Assembly (NCBI GenBank): GCA_900323505.1
Contig: OOIN01000030.1
Location: 434,001-498,000 of the forward strand
Length of the DNA: 64,000 nucleotides
Reading direction: 5' to 3'
DNA from: Ustilago trichophora
Taxonomy: Eukaryota > Basidiomycota > Ustilaginomycetes > Ustilaginales > Ustilaginaceae
Under the pieces are notes generated by a model. That model searched no databases. It had not been told where the DNA came from and saw only the letters and a list, made by a program, of their open reading frames with translations. Both the position numbers and the translations under genes were made by a program. Below are positions 52,357 to 62,536 of this stretch, piece after piece (positions within the stretch are counted from its first letter, which is position 1; each line of letters starts with the position of its first letter).

Positions 52357-53094
52357 TCACGGATGGGACACGGCCATTTTAAACTGTCGGCCGATCATTT
52401 CCAGTGTATCGGGCGAGTCCCAGCTCCGTAGCACTCTCTGGATCTCGTCCATGTCCTTGACAACTTCGATTCCGGCCAGCTTAAAGTGATTTTCCCGAGT
52501 CGAATCTAGATCCGCTTTGTAGAACACTATGGGCAGCCACTGTGCTGTTTCTTCAGACTTTGGCATTCCAACTACCTTCTGCCAATCGTAGTTTGCTATG
52601 GGTGCGGCAACGTAGAGCTGCCTCTTGTAAGTGAGGTCAAATTTAGGCTCGTCGACGACGGAATGAAACCAAGTCGCGCCCTGATGAGCGAGATGTTTTT
52701 GACCCATCTCAAAGAGCGCCTTTCGCTCGGATGGTGCCAGAACGAGCTGAAGAGGTTCGTTTGAGTGGATGCCCAGGCGCAACGTTAGGAACGACTTTAC
52801 AATGTCATTTCTCACGATGGGCAACGGCGTAAAGATGGGGTCAAAGCCTGCAGTTCCGGGGTTGAGCGACGGAGGTGTCTGGAGAGGCACAATGAGGTCA
52901 AATGCTGATGCCCTTGCTTCGCCTGTGACAGGCAGTTGTTGCTGGCTAGAATCGCTCACACCGTTCATGCGAAGATGGATGTTGGAATCGGAGCTGCCCT
53001 CCGGCTCTTGAGGAAAGACGGGAGTAGGTCTAGGAAAGACAACACTTGCCAGATTAGCGGCTAGAAGTATCAGAGCGATCAAAGAAGCTCGCAT
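52357..53094 (-). CDS. sec20: secreted protein, subgroup C (effector candidate)
   Basis: 245 residues from the ATG at 53094 (MRASLIALILLAANLASVVF); earlier in-frame Met would not give a signal peptide. A Pro/Ser/Gln-rich linker is followed by SFLTLRLGIHSNEPLQLVLA, then the core QLYVAAPIANYDWQ, WLPIVFYKADLDSTRENHFK and LAGIEVVKDMDEI, and a helix with RVLRSWDSPDTLEMIG. Pattern and spacing match sec18 and sec22. No mature cysteine. Located to the right of the transposon. Confidence 0.82.
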   Translation of the reverse strand: MRASLIALILLAANLASVVFPRPTPVFPQEPEGSSDSNIHLRMNGVSDSSQQQLPVTGEARASAFDLIVPLQTPPSLNPGTAGFDPIFTPLPIVRNDIVKSFLTLRLGIHSNEPLQLVLAPSERKALFEMGQKHLAHQGATWFHSVVDEPKFDLTYKRQLYVAAPIANYDWQKVVGMPKSEETAQWLPIVFYKADLDSTRENHFKLAGIEVVKDMDEIQRVLRSWDSPDTLEMIGRQFKMAVSHP

Positions 53095-54079
53095 ATCGGT
53101 GGAATGGGCTTCAACACACCCCGGGGAAAGGTGAGGTAGATAGTTTTGTGGCGAAAAGAGCTGTCGGCTCAGTAATGAGGATTTGTCCTCCTTGTTGATG
53201 TAATCATCGACTATATGTAGACATTGCAGCTGCTGGAGCAACGTAAACATTGTGCTTGTGTGTCTAAGACCCTAGAACGCAGCTCGGTCCAGAGGAATGC
53301 AGCGTTCATGCCCCGTTTGCCACCTTGGCAGAACGACAGCTCGATGCTGCTTTCTGGAGCGACTGCTCTCCCTCTGCGAATTCTATACATTCTACAACAG
53401 GTACGGAGCCATTGAAGGGATATCACGGCGAACTCTGCCTCGAACAAAACCTAGAGCTTCTTTGTCGCCGGGCTTAAAGTTTCATTTGTAAGAAGATTGA
53501 CCCTCTGCACAAAGTGTTGAGCAGCCGAAATGCGATACGTTCCCACCGAATTTGACATGTGCGAAACTGCAAAACCGTACGGCAAAAGCAGTAGGTAGTT
53601 CGAGTCCTGCGGATGAAGCTGAGACAGGAGCAGCGGCTCGTTGAATTGAGAGCGGCTTCTGCTCGCTTTTACCTCGGCTTTATTCCGGTGCGGATGGTGA
53701 ACTGATAGTTCAAGTCAATATCGTAGCGACGATCGATCTATATGCGGAGTCGGAGCTTACACGGACCTATCCTTGGCGATAAAATTAAGAGTTTGAGCTG
53801 ACCTTGTTCCGAAGGCTCGCCTCACGGATAAGACGGACACGATCTGAGATTTCACGCTGCAAAGTACTGCACAGTACGCGCTGTACAGACGTCAGATTCA
53901 TACGATATGGCAATGGAAAGAGATTAGCTATGATCAGGATAAGAACGAAGATGTGCGCACATTCTTGCTATCTAACGGGTGTAGGTTCTAGTTACGACCT
54001 ACACGCCAAGACGGAGAGGTCTTCATCAGCTGCACGATTCGGGCTGCAGATGAAAGCATCACTCTTCTACGACTTTGTA
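53095..54079. other. Intergenic region between sec21 remnant and sec20
   Basis: About 985 bp: sec20 promoter at the left and a palindrome variant TACTGCACAGTA at 53865-53876. No supported gene; open frames are short. Confidence 0.45.
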
Positions 54080-54370
54080 TCACCATCGGCCTTGCTCTGC
54101 GTAGTGGTAGATGTTGCCAAGCTCGTAAGTGGGAACACTTGGGTGTGGAAGCCACGCCGGATCTGCGGTGTCAACAAGCTCGACGCCTGCGATCTGTGTT
54201 TTGCCTGCTGCCGGAGCTGTACCACTCGAAGTGCGAGTCCTGTATACAATAAGCGGACGATAATGTGTCTTTTTGAGTGCCAGACCTGGAAAGAGTTCTT
54301 GATTGGCCATCTCCCAAGGGATGGGTGTGCCAAAGTAAACGATCTTGCGGTCATGGTATGTGCTGTTCAT
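54080..54370 (-). pseudogene. sec21: C-terminal remnant of a subgroup C secreted protein
   Basis: 96 codons ending at 54080. KIVYFGTPIPWEMANQELFP, YRPLIVYRTRTSSGTAPAAG and TQIAGVELVDTAD match the last half of sec22 (HVYLARPM, VPFIMYRV, IVGVELI) in order and spacing. There is no signal peptide or N-terminal half: the homology ends exactly where repeat R3 copy A begins (54370), and nothing resembling the missing half is found on the far side. The gene was truncated by, or together with, insertion of R3. Confidence 0.8.
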
Positions 54371-54674
54371 CTGATGGTGGCACAGGTGGCCGGTTGGTGC
54401 GCATATACGCTAGTTTGGTAGAACGCAGGTTTGTATTCCTCGACAGTGACGGAACGGTAAGTAAGGACCGTGATGATGGTACGGAACACAGAGACAACGG
54501 AACTGACAAACTACTTTTGTTTTGTGCGATCTACCCTGTGAAAGACAAGACACGGGACATGCCGACAGGGCGTGGGCCCCTGTCGCTTCTTCGGGTACCG
54601 GGCACATCCAGTATGCCGGTACCATATATGCTGGATCGGCCTGTCGAGCCGATATGGCATACATACCTCCAACA
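54370..54674 (+). repeat. Repeat R3, copy A
   Basis: About 300 bp, from TCTGATGGTGGCACAGGTGG to CCTCCAAC, highly similar to 62145-62450 in direct orientation, with scattered substitutions. Similarity to copy C suggests that the unit extends to the right, to perhaps 54700-54790. On the minus strand it would end ...CCACCATCA, so a solo LTR is possible, but no target duplication is visible. It disrupts sec21. Confidence 0.8.
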
Positions 54675-55014
54675 GCATAGACCCGTTCCAGTCTCCTACC
54701 GATCCAAACGGACCGAGGCCCACCGTTTTTCAGGCCAATCTCCTTGCCTGTTGGGTCGTATGGACCCACCCTTGTAGCCTCATTAGTTGGCTACAGGAGC
54801 TTTTAGAATCATTTTGCGGGAGTAGCTGTTCAAGATCTCAGAATCTTTGCATCGCGCCATCAAAACGCTGCGGATGAGACGGGATTTAGCGTTGGTATTG
54901 CATCCATCACACAAGAGAAGATTGAACGATCAGAACGTCCAGAAGAATCGTCAATGATCAAACGCTGACTGACTCGATTCAACACGCAGCGCACCACACT
55001 ACATAATAGGGCCA

Positions 55015-55854
55015 TCAGTGCCACTGGCCTGACACGATCAAATGCATCACCGAACCAAACGTGAGCTTCTGAACCGGTTCGATGGCTTTGATGTCCGCCG
55101 AGGTGGGCTGGATGAGCTCCACTCCAACGATGTCGATCATAGCTCTCTGCTCCAAGCGCTGCTGGTCAATCTGGACCCGGTACATTATGAATGGCACCAG
55201 CCGACTGAAGTCTTCCTTGATTTCCGGAAAGAATCCCCTGAACTCTTCTGTTCTCATGGGTCGTGCCAAATACACATGCTCGTGCTTTTCTCCCGTGTCC
55301 CTGCGGCGAAAAGCGTATACCAGAGCTGTGTGATCCGCCAAGAGTTCTGAGCTCCAAGCGGTCAGAACGGCCATTGTGGCAGTGTTGAATCTTTCAGCCG
55401 GGATCGCTTTCGTGCTGCCTTTGAAGACGTTCAAATTGAAGAATCTGGCGTGCTCCCGTGCGAGCTCAGGCAGCCGATCGCGACGAAATCCTACCAGCAT
55501 CCACATTCGCCTGTGATTAGGCAGCTGTTTGGAGCTGGAAGCGAGTCCCTGTCCAGTGGCTGGACCTGTATTGAGAATTGTAGCTGGTGCTTGGGCTCTT
55601 TCTGGCTGGAGAGGGAACAGTATGTGCTCTGTTGGGGCTTGCAGCTGTGGAGGACGAGTACTAAGGGTCTTTCCAAATAGCCTGATGGTATGAGGACTGG
55701 TCGGACCCACTTGTGCGTTCAGATCAGAAGGAAAAGCCGATGTGATCTCTCTCTCGGCCTCTCCTCCTGATCCGTCGGATCCCGTATAGGGCAATGCCCA
55801 AGGGGTACGAAGCGCAGCGAAGAAGAGCGCACTGTAAAAGGGGAGAGACAGCAT
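55015..55854 (-). CDS. sec22: secreted protein, subgroup C (effector candidate)
   Basis: 279 residues from the ATG at 55854; the frame extends upstream, but only this Met is followed by a signal peptide (MLSLPFYSALFFAALRTPWA). A Gly/Ser/Gln-rich linker runs to about 125. Core: MLVGFRRDRLPELAREHARF, KAIPAERFNTATMAVLTAWS, HEHVYLARPMRTEEFRGFFP, LVPFIMYRVQID and MIDIVGVELIQ, ending in a short helix and GSVMHLIVSGQWH. TTATAAAT box at about 55919-55926. It is the reference member for sec21 and sec23. No mature cysteine. Confidence 0.85.
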   Translation of the reverse strand: MLSLPFYSALFFAALRTPWALPYTGSDGSGGEAEREITSAFPSDLNAQVGPTSPHTIRLFGKTLSTRPPQLQAPTEHILFPLQPERAQAPATILNTGPATGQGLASSSKQLPNHRRMWMLVGFRRDRLPELAREHARFFNLNVFKGSTKAIPAERFNTATMAVLTAWSSELLADHTALVYAFRRRDTGEKHEHVYLARPMRTEEFRGFFPEIKEDFSRLVPFIMYRVQIDQQRLEQRAMIDIVGVELIQPTSADIKAIEPVQKLTFGSVMHLIVSGQWH

Positions 55855-56758
55855 TCTTCTGAGATGGGATGGAAGTATGTCTCCCTCCTGCACAGTCTCA
55901 TACGCTCCAAAATTGCAATATTTATAACCATTCATCGCATATGCCTGCGGATGACAAGTATGTCGGAACCCGGGAGGACAAGAGACTGGAATTTTGTGGA
56001 CGACTGCATCGAGACGAATGTCGAGATGGCGTGTGTCTCCTCTTTCGATCATATGTGCTTACATGATCTTTGGCAGTTGCACTTCTATTTTTCCACGCAA
56101 GCAGTGGCTTTATTCCGGCTCTTGAGCTCGAAAAAAGCCGTTACGTTCGGCTTTGATGATCAGGAGTCCTCTCACTTGTGCTCCCATGATCCTGCCAACT
56201 TGCAAATTTAAGCCTCGTTCATCATCCATGTCCAGATATTTGACAAACTTCGCCGGGTGGACGCTGTGGTAGACTCCTGAACTTCATGTGTGTTCAGTCG
56301 AGATCGGATCCAGATAAAGGACTTCAATGCCGCAAAAGCCATCTCAATCCAAAAGATTCGATGGCACCCTTCACCTCACCTCAATCCGCCGGAATGAAGG
56401 TCTCGCATGACTTTCTGCCATACGCCCGAGTGAAAGGGTACGAGCCCGAGTGAGAAGGTACGAGCTTCATCGAGTTGCTTCCTGATCGCACGAGTCAGAT
56501 ATGGCTATGCAATTGTGGCGCTTGATTTCATTGAACTCCTTCAGCCCTGCTGACATCGCTTCACCGTGATCACTTGTGAGTCGCAAAGATCGTACAAGCT
56601 TGCCCGGCACGCTATTCAGGGCCATTGAAGCCCGAATAGCCGGTTAGAGCATGTGTATTGCTGAAGATGGTGCAAAGGTATATACGTAGAAAAGACTCGT
56701 TCGAATTGGAATTATGGTGCCATTCGGCGGCAAGAAAGCTAAAGCTAGTATGTTAGCC
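55855..56758. other. Intergenic region sec23-sec22
   Basis: About 900 bp with the sec22 promoter; direct short repeats (GAGTGAAAGGTACGAGC-like and GAGTGAGAAGGTACGAGC) at about 56429-56465. No gene. Confidence 0.45.
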
Positions 56759-57526
56759 CTAGAGATGTAAAGCATGATGCTCAGCGAGGTTTAGTATATC
56801 ATTCAGTGGTGCTTCCTGACTGAGACTTTCCTTGAATGGCGCTTGTGTGTACGTCATCAATTCGACAGCCGCTATCTCAATCCTGCTCTTTGAATGGGAT
56901 GCTTTCTGAGGGATTCTCAAGACCGCGACAGGGACATCGAATCTCCAGTCTATTTGCGCTTCCGGAAAGATGGATTTGAAGGCATTGGGCGTAATTGGAA
57001 GGTGAACGTACTTGTACGTTGTCCAGTGTTGCCCTTTGGCGGCTTCTTCTGCCATATGGTAGTAATATTTCTGCTCCGAGATCCCCAGTAGTCATTCTAC
57101 CCAACTCCTGAGTCTAGAGCGAACATTGGCGTCGTTGAAGACGCCCTCTGGAACTGCCCTCATTTGCCCCTGGTAAAGTTGGGTACCGACGATACCAGCA
57201 TGATGACGACTTAGAACGAGGGGCTCGTCAGACGGATATGCCACGTACCAGTTCTGAGGTTTACTGGAGCTAGGGTGTGTGGGAGGAGGTGGTTGAGCCG
57301 GACTCACAGGCATGCCAAAGAGCCTGAAGTGGTGTAGCTGCTGGTCAGGCGCAACTGCGGAAGAAGCACCAACGGAGGGAGCCGTGGCAGGCATACCTGT
57401 GGTCGACGAGCCTGTAGCGCTACTGTGCTCACCTGAACCGACCCCATTCCTAGTAGAAACGGCGGTCGAAATCCTAGTGAAGCTCAGAAAGACTGGAAAA
57501 AGTAAGGATCGAGCGGCGAGAATCAT
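56759..57526 (-). CDS. sec23: secreted protein, subgroup C, with in-frame TGA CTA (readthrough or nonsense)
   Basis: ATG at 57526 with signal peptide MILAARSLLFPVFLSFTRIS and a Ser/Thr/Gly/Pro-rich linker. Codon 145 (57092-57094) is TGA, giving a 144-residue protein; without leaving the frame the sequence continues for 110 codons to a stop at 56759. The extension holds the family core: TYKYVHLPITPNAF, DVPVAVLRIPQKA, IEIAAVELMTYTQ, equivalent to sec22. The stop falls in the middle of the homology (RSWVE-stop-LLG against TAWSSELLA of sec22). The stop is followed by CTA, the context known to allow efficient readthrough in fungi, including U. maydis. It is thus either a readthrough effector or a gene with one nonsense mutation. 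Confidence 0.7.
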
Positions 57527-58165
57527 GATGAAGATGTCAAACAGCTATGTGGCAGCGAAGCAACTTATGGTCTAGCCTGAAACTAGAGCAGTTAAATAGA
57601 ATAAGACGATGCTGCAAGAAAGCACAGTACTGTGCTGTGTTGCAGTCGGGAAAGCGAGAGTAGCATAGCTTCCGGGTCCCACAGTAGCTGACCACTCTCG
57701 CCAGGTCGCCGATGGCTGAATCGGGCATCCACCGCAATCCAGTGGGTCTATCAACAACGGTATATTCGCCATGAAGCTGACTTACCTAGCCACTGCACCA
57801 GGCGAGCCGTGAGATCCCGTGCTGCAGACGAGGGCGAAGAAGGTGGGTTGATACCAAGCTGAGTGGCATTAGCTTCAACCTTTAGGGATCATTTGCCACC
57901 AATGCTATAATAGCAGCTAGATCGCCAATTCCGTCTCAAACGTAAAGAGCCCAAAGTTTGGCACCGGACCCTTCGAACGCCCCTTGTGGTCGACATGCTC
58001 ATGCACGAGATGACGATACGAACAAGATTTGGTTGACAAGAATCTGATTGGCGAGGCTCGTGCGAAAACGATCCGGACGGCTCTGGATTTCGCGGAGCGT
58101 AGCGCCGTAGGTTACGGAGCTAAGTACAGATTGAACTACAGTCCGTGAAGGACATTAGATCGAGC
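57527..58165. other. Intergenic region sec24-sec23
   Basis: About 640 bp; sec23 promoter (CTATTTAA near 57590) and a perfect palindrome AGCACAGTACTGTGCT at 57621-57636, related to the recurrent palindrome by its GTAC centre. No gene. Confidence 0.45.
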
Positions 58166-58804
58166 CTAATAGATCAACTTCCTCAGTTGTACCGCAGACG
58201 ATTTGATCGAGGTCCACACTTGGTTCAAGTCGCGAGGTTCGTTTCTTCCGAAGCCAAGAAGGTGAATCTCTGAGGTGAACTGTAAGGGGAAGATCTCAAC
58301 AAGTGCCCACAACGACTCTCGTCGCCCCACCTCCGGCCAGATGCTTCTAAGCTTCCAGCTTGGTCTCATAGGGAATGCCACTATCCGCCCAGCAAGCGAC
58401 TCTTCGTGTTCTGCTTTGCTGACAGGTATGAATGATAGCGTGTCTTGAAAACGCAGGATCTGGTCGAGCAATTCGTTTTGGATCTGGGTGAGAGTAGGCT
58501 CGTGGAAGTTGATCATCTCGACAGCTTTCATCCGCGACACTTTGCCGATGGTGACTTTCCACAACCGACGAAGTTCAGTTTCTCCGATGCTCTTGGATTG
58601 TAGGCTGACCATTTCTTCCTCTACCATGGGTGGCAGATTAAGGTCCTGGATCTGAGGCGGCTCGTAAGGTAGTGCAAGGACTGCATGCCCACTCGCCGGC
58701 TGGCGAACAAGATTTGGGGCCTGACTGCCCCCAGATCTGGAGAGTCTTGTAGCGTTAACCGAAACGGTGCATAAGAAGAGTGAGTAAATGTGTAACAATC
58801 GCAT
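58166..58804 (-). CDS. sec24: secreted protein, single member (effector candidate)
   Basis: 212 residues. Signal peptide MRLLHIYSLFLCTVSVNATR to about 18. Long helical middle (LTQIQNELLDQILRFQDTLS), then GRIVAFPMRPSW, SLWALVEIFPLQFTSEIHLL and GFGRNEPRDL, which keep the array pattern of a proline-ending strand followed by two strands ending in a Gly, but identity with either C or D is low. Ends with a short helix (WTSIKSSAVQLRKL). No mature cysteine. Family membership rests on pattern, orientation and position. Confidence 0.78.
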   Translation of the reverse strand: MRLLHIYSLFLCTVSVNATRLSRSGGSQAPNLVRQPASGHAVLALPYEPPQIQDLNLPPMVEEEMVSLQSKSIGETELRRLWKVTIGKVSRMKAVEMINFHEPTLTQIQNELLDQILRFQDTLSFIPVSKAEHEESLAGRIVAFPMRPSWKLRSIWPEVGRRESLWALVEIFPLQFTSEIHLLGFGRNEPRDLNQVWTSIKSSAVQLRKLIY

Positions 58805-59418
58805 CTTCCCTGATGGATACGGTTTGACGAAGGCAGTCTCTTGGCTTGCTGTTTCAGCACTGGTTTGCGTAGAGGGCTTGGATTCGAGGGAGCTCCCTGG
58901 ACAGCGCTCCTATCTTTGTATCGCTTAAGAACCACACTCGTTGATGACATTCAGATGAAAGGATCTCGTCGCTGATCCACTCTCGGTAAGACCGGATTGA
59001 CCTCGGAGGTGAACAGTTGTATCTCATTTGTGAAACATGCAACAGCCTTCTTTCATGTGTAAGCTCGCAGCAGCTTGTAGAACAAGAGTAAACGTTTTTG
59101 ACTAAGTCATAGACTAAACAGCGGCGCAAGGGATGGCGAAAGCTAGTGCAAGTGTAGGTTCCGGGCGGCAATGTAGATGCACTAACTCACTAATAATGCA
59201 AGCAATAAATTAGCGAATCACCGAGTTTGGCGATGCTGCAGCGACTCTCTTTCGCAATTGGTGCGTATTTCTGTTCCGACGTGAACAAGGGGCAGCAAGC
59301 GCATTGATCGTCTAGTAGCGTCTAAGGGAGTCCACAATCGTCGTTCCCCACGGGCCCGATTGCTAATCGAGGGTTTACCTGACGTGACCCAGTCCTAGAC
59401 CTCTCATCTCTGCATGGG
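58805..59418. other. Intergenic region sec25-sec24
   Basis: About 610 bp with the sec24 promoter. No gene or repeat recognised. Confidence 0.45.
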
Positions 59419-59847
59419 TCAGCAGCCGTATACTCTACGAGATGGTACCGCAAAAACAGCCCACCTCAGCGAGTGCGGCCTAGCAAGTCCGAAGACTTCG
59501 TTCATGGTAGGGGTTGCTTCAATCGGGTAGCCATAGAGTCTGCTCCTGGAAATTTTTGTGCGTGCAATGAATGCAAGTGGCTGGACTTGGTTGCGCTCCA
59601 TTTGCTCTTTAAGGAGCTGGAGATGAAGATCTTCGTCTTACGGCGCCATGTGAAATTCAATGATTTTTTGAGGTGGCCTTCTGAAGATTGCAGCCAGCTC
59701 CGTGCGAAAATTCTCGATGATCGCTTCAATGGGTACCTCCTGTGAGAGTGTGAGCGTAAGGATCACGATATGCTGGTCTGCTGCAGCTGCTTCTACCAGG
59801 CCGAAGAGAGCAACAATTGAGACGCAACGGCCGATGATAGCGAACAT
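59419..59847 (-). pseudogene. sec25: subgroup D secreted protein with in-frame TAA
   Basis: ATG at 59847 opens a signal peptide (MFAIIGRCVSIVALFGLVEA); the first frame stops with TAA at 59638-59640 after 69 residues. The same frame continues with LLKEQMERNQVQPLAFIAR, SRLYGYPIEATPTMNEVFG and HSLRWAVFAV to a second stop at 59419. These match sec26 and sec27 (REQLERNKRYPVL, RLYAYLVEATP, DQLRWAILEV). The C-terminal part after RWAVFAV is missing. The linker between signal peptide and core is also much shorter. Two independent defects make a functional protein unlikely. Confidence 0.75.
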
Positions 59848-60742
59848 GAAGCGTCGTCCCGTCACAGAAGAAAGCAGCGGTGGATGTGGGCAAGGGCTGT
59901 TGCCAGGACCGTGAGAATCTAGAGAGCACTGAAGAAGTGCAGACCTTTTTAGACGTTGCCGATTGACTTTGTTGAAGCCTGGTATCAGTATAATCGAGTA
60001 ACCAGCCGTCCGACAGAGAGGAAAGAGATATGCTTGGAAGTCGAAGTCGAATGGAGTTTCATCAGCTGGCAAGAGTGGTAACCGTGAGAATCATGAAAGC
60101 TTTCTCACGCCAAGACTCCTTGCGACTCGTTTCTAAGGTGCCACAAAGTTCGAGCATTTTACGTACACATGAATGGGAGAACCACGGGGTCGACTAACGG
60201 CTGGCAAAAGTGGTAACTTTTCATCTGCCATGCGACGCTGAGCTTTTGCTTTCTTTCTCTTCAGCAATTTTTTTTTTTTTTTTTGTCACCTCAATTATTT
60301 TTTATTTTTTCTCGTATTTCTCCTTTACTTTTTGTATCACGAACATCTCGGCGTTTGTTGATAGTAATAGGCCTCTGCTTTGCAGCACCGGCTCCTTTCC
60401 CTCGCTGTACATAACGAGACTGAGTGTTCAATGGGAAACATATGGTACCATACTCAATGTGCGCCCTCCTAGCGCAATTTTGGGTTAAGTCTGAGTAGCA
60501 ACTCTCCCTTCCCACGTTGCACTTCTCATCCTTCAACGGCTGCCCTTCGGACTCATCCCTGCACAGGACGTTCAGCCACAGAAAAATGGCATGAGAGTGA
60601 AACAAATCGTATTGCAGAGGCTGTGGAAGCTCATGCTTGCTATAACGTGAAGAAGACAGAACAGCACTATCGTCAAAGGTACACGCGGAGTTCAACCAAG
60701 TTACAGCAGTGCAAGATGGCTTCTTCGACAGACCCTGAGACG
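59848..60742. other. Intergenic region sec26-sec25
   Basis: About 900 bp including a T17 run at about 60268-60284 and other T-rich DNA. Open frames are short and unsupported. Confidence 0.45.
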
Positions 60743-61549
60743 TTATGGAGCTCGCCTGAGGACGTCCTCGAGTGTATGTGTCCGACTTCCCAAGCCTAAC
60801 CAAAACGGTCTTTGGACTTGATTGAACCGCAGGCTGGGTGTCTCAAAATAGGTAACAACGTTGATGTGCGCATTGCGTCCCGAGAACACTTCGAGAATCG
60901 CCCATCGGAGTTGGTCCGATCTGAAAGTGCCAAAAGCTGCTGCCATTGCCGGGGTTGCCTCGACAAGATAAGCATACAGCCTGGCTTCAGAGTTCGGATT
61001 GATGGGATTTCTTTCCAGTTTGAGCACAGGATAACGCTTGTTCCTCTCAAGCTGTTCGCGGAGGTCGTATAACTGCTCATAGTGGTGATGTGGGGGCTTT
61101 CTATATCTAACATAGGAAACTTGAGTTGGAGAAACGGTGTTTGCCAGCGCATCCAGGAATACGTCCCGTACGTCTGCGATCAGCCTACCCCTCTGAGGGA
61201 TAGGAGTATAAGTAACACTAGCGAGGTCTTGTGTCGGAATATCACTGTTTAAGGTGGCCGGAGGTACGTGGGCAACAGGATGGCCAATGGCGGTCGGAGG
61301 TACAGGAGCAGAAGGTCCGCGAGCTGTGGCTGGAGGAATGAAAGCAATAGGGCTGCCAATCACGGCTGGAAGCCTGGGAGCAGCTGGAAGATAGGCAGAT
61401 GGTGACGGATAATAGTAGCCAGGCTGAAGAAAAACGATCCGTGGTGCAGCGGCGCTTTGAGGTGCCTCTGTTCTCCTTGGTACATCTGAAGAAGAACATC
61501 CGAGAGCGTAGAAGAGCACTTGGGTTATGATGTGAAATATTACGTTCAT
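60743..61549 (-). CDS. sec26: secreted protein, subgroup D, with Pro-rich linker (effector candidate)
   Basis: 268 residues from the ATG at 61549 (MNVIFHIITQVLFYALGCSS). The linker (about 30-120) is built of imperfect Pro/Ala repeats (IAFIPPATARGPSAPVPPT, then AIGHPVAHVPPAT). Core: LREQLERNKRYPVLKLERN, SEARLYAYLVEATPAMAAAF, DQLRWAILEVFSGRNAHINV and VTYFETPSL, ending GSRTHTLEDVLRRAP. YLVEATP is the proline-ending strand; the following two strands are as in the other subgroups. The C-terminus matches sec27 (GSRTHALRYILRRVP). Cysteine only next to the signal peptide. Confidence 0.83.
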   Translation of the reverse strand: MNVIFHIITQVLFYALGCSSSDVPRRTEAPQSAAAPRIVFLQPGYYYPSPSAYLPAAPRLPAVIGSPIAFIPPATARGPSAPVPPTAIGHPVAHVPPATLNSDIPTQDLASVTYTPIPQRGRLIADVRDVFLDALANTVSPTQVSYVRYRKPPHHHYEQLYDLREQLERNKRYPVLKLERNPINPNSEARLYAYLVEATPAMAAAFGTFRSDQLRWAILEVFSGRNAHINVVTYFETPSLRFNQVQRPFWLGLGSRTHTLEDVLRRAP

Positions 61550-62144
61550 CCTGACAGATGGAATACCTGGAGCTGTGGACAAACAAAAGTGTTTGTGGCG
61601 AGACTGCAAGATAGGCTGCTTCTTGGAGTTGATGCGAAGCGAGAGTACGGTTGAAGAGTGGCTGACTCTGTCAACTAAAGCATCTCCGAGCCTTTGTCAT
61701 TATATTGTTTTGACAGGGTGTGGCCGTTGCGCTGTCTTCTGGTGGGACCGTGTGTGGCAGAGGCGAACTTCGACTGAAAATGTTCTCACGGCTACACTTG
61801 CCATTCCAGACTCGTTTCATCGCACCTCTCACGACATGTGCAACCTGTTGGCTCGTGGCAGCATCGCCCTACTCTCTCTTCGTACTGCTTTCGCGATTGC
61901 ACTAGGCCAATTCGCGGCAAAGAGTGTACGTGAGTTTTTTCGCGCCACATTGAGACGAGCTGTAGCTTCCTCTTCTCAAGTTTTGCTTATCAGCTCCGCG
62001 TAGCCTCACTTGGTTCACACTCCTTCGAAGGCTCGAATTCACACTGAATTGGTTTCAGGACTGACGCGCGTTTGATCAATTAAAAGATACAAGGGAATGC
62101 AAAATGTCGTTTCGCAGACGACGAGGAAACCCATGCTTTGTTGG
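61550..62144. other. Intergenic region right of sec26
   Basis: About 600 bp: sec26 promoter; no supported gene. Confidence 0.45.
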
Positions 62145-62451
62145 TCTGATGGTGGCACAGGTGGCCGGTTGGTGCGCATATACGCTAGTTTGGTAGAACG
62201 CAGGTTTGTATTCCTCGACAGTGACGGAGCAGTAAGTAAAGATAGTGATGATGGTACGGAACACAGAGGCAACGGAACTGACAAACTACTTTTGTTTTGT
62301 GCGATCTACCCTGTGAAAGACGAGACACGGGACATGCAGACAGGGCGTGGGCCCCTGTCGCTTCTTCGGGTACCGGGCATATCCAGTATGCCGGTACCAT
62401 ATATGCTGGATCGGCCACGACCGAGCCGATACACCACATAGGCCTCCAACA
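62145..62451 (+). repeat. Repeat R3, copy B
   Basis: About 305 bp, nearly identical to 54370-54674 in direct orientation, with small differences (for example GGCCACGACCGAGCCG against GGCCTGTCGAGCCG). It ends 85 bp from the 3' end of sec27. No coding function recognised. Confidence 0.85.
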
Positions 62452-62536
62452 TGCTTAACATTGCCCTGTAAGGGGGAATACATTCCGAAAAGGTACTAGC
62501 AGCTGCTAGGAGGCATCTTCGACAAACCATCAGATC

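Noticed and set aside
53541..53620. tRNA-like GGTAGTTCGAGTCCTGC
   Set aside because: T-arm pairing does not close and no acceptor or D arm can be drawn.
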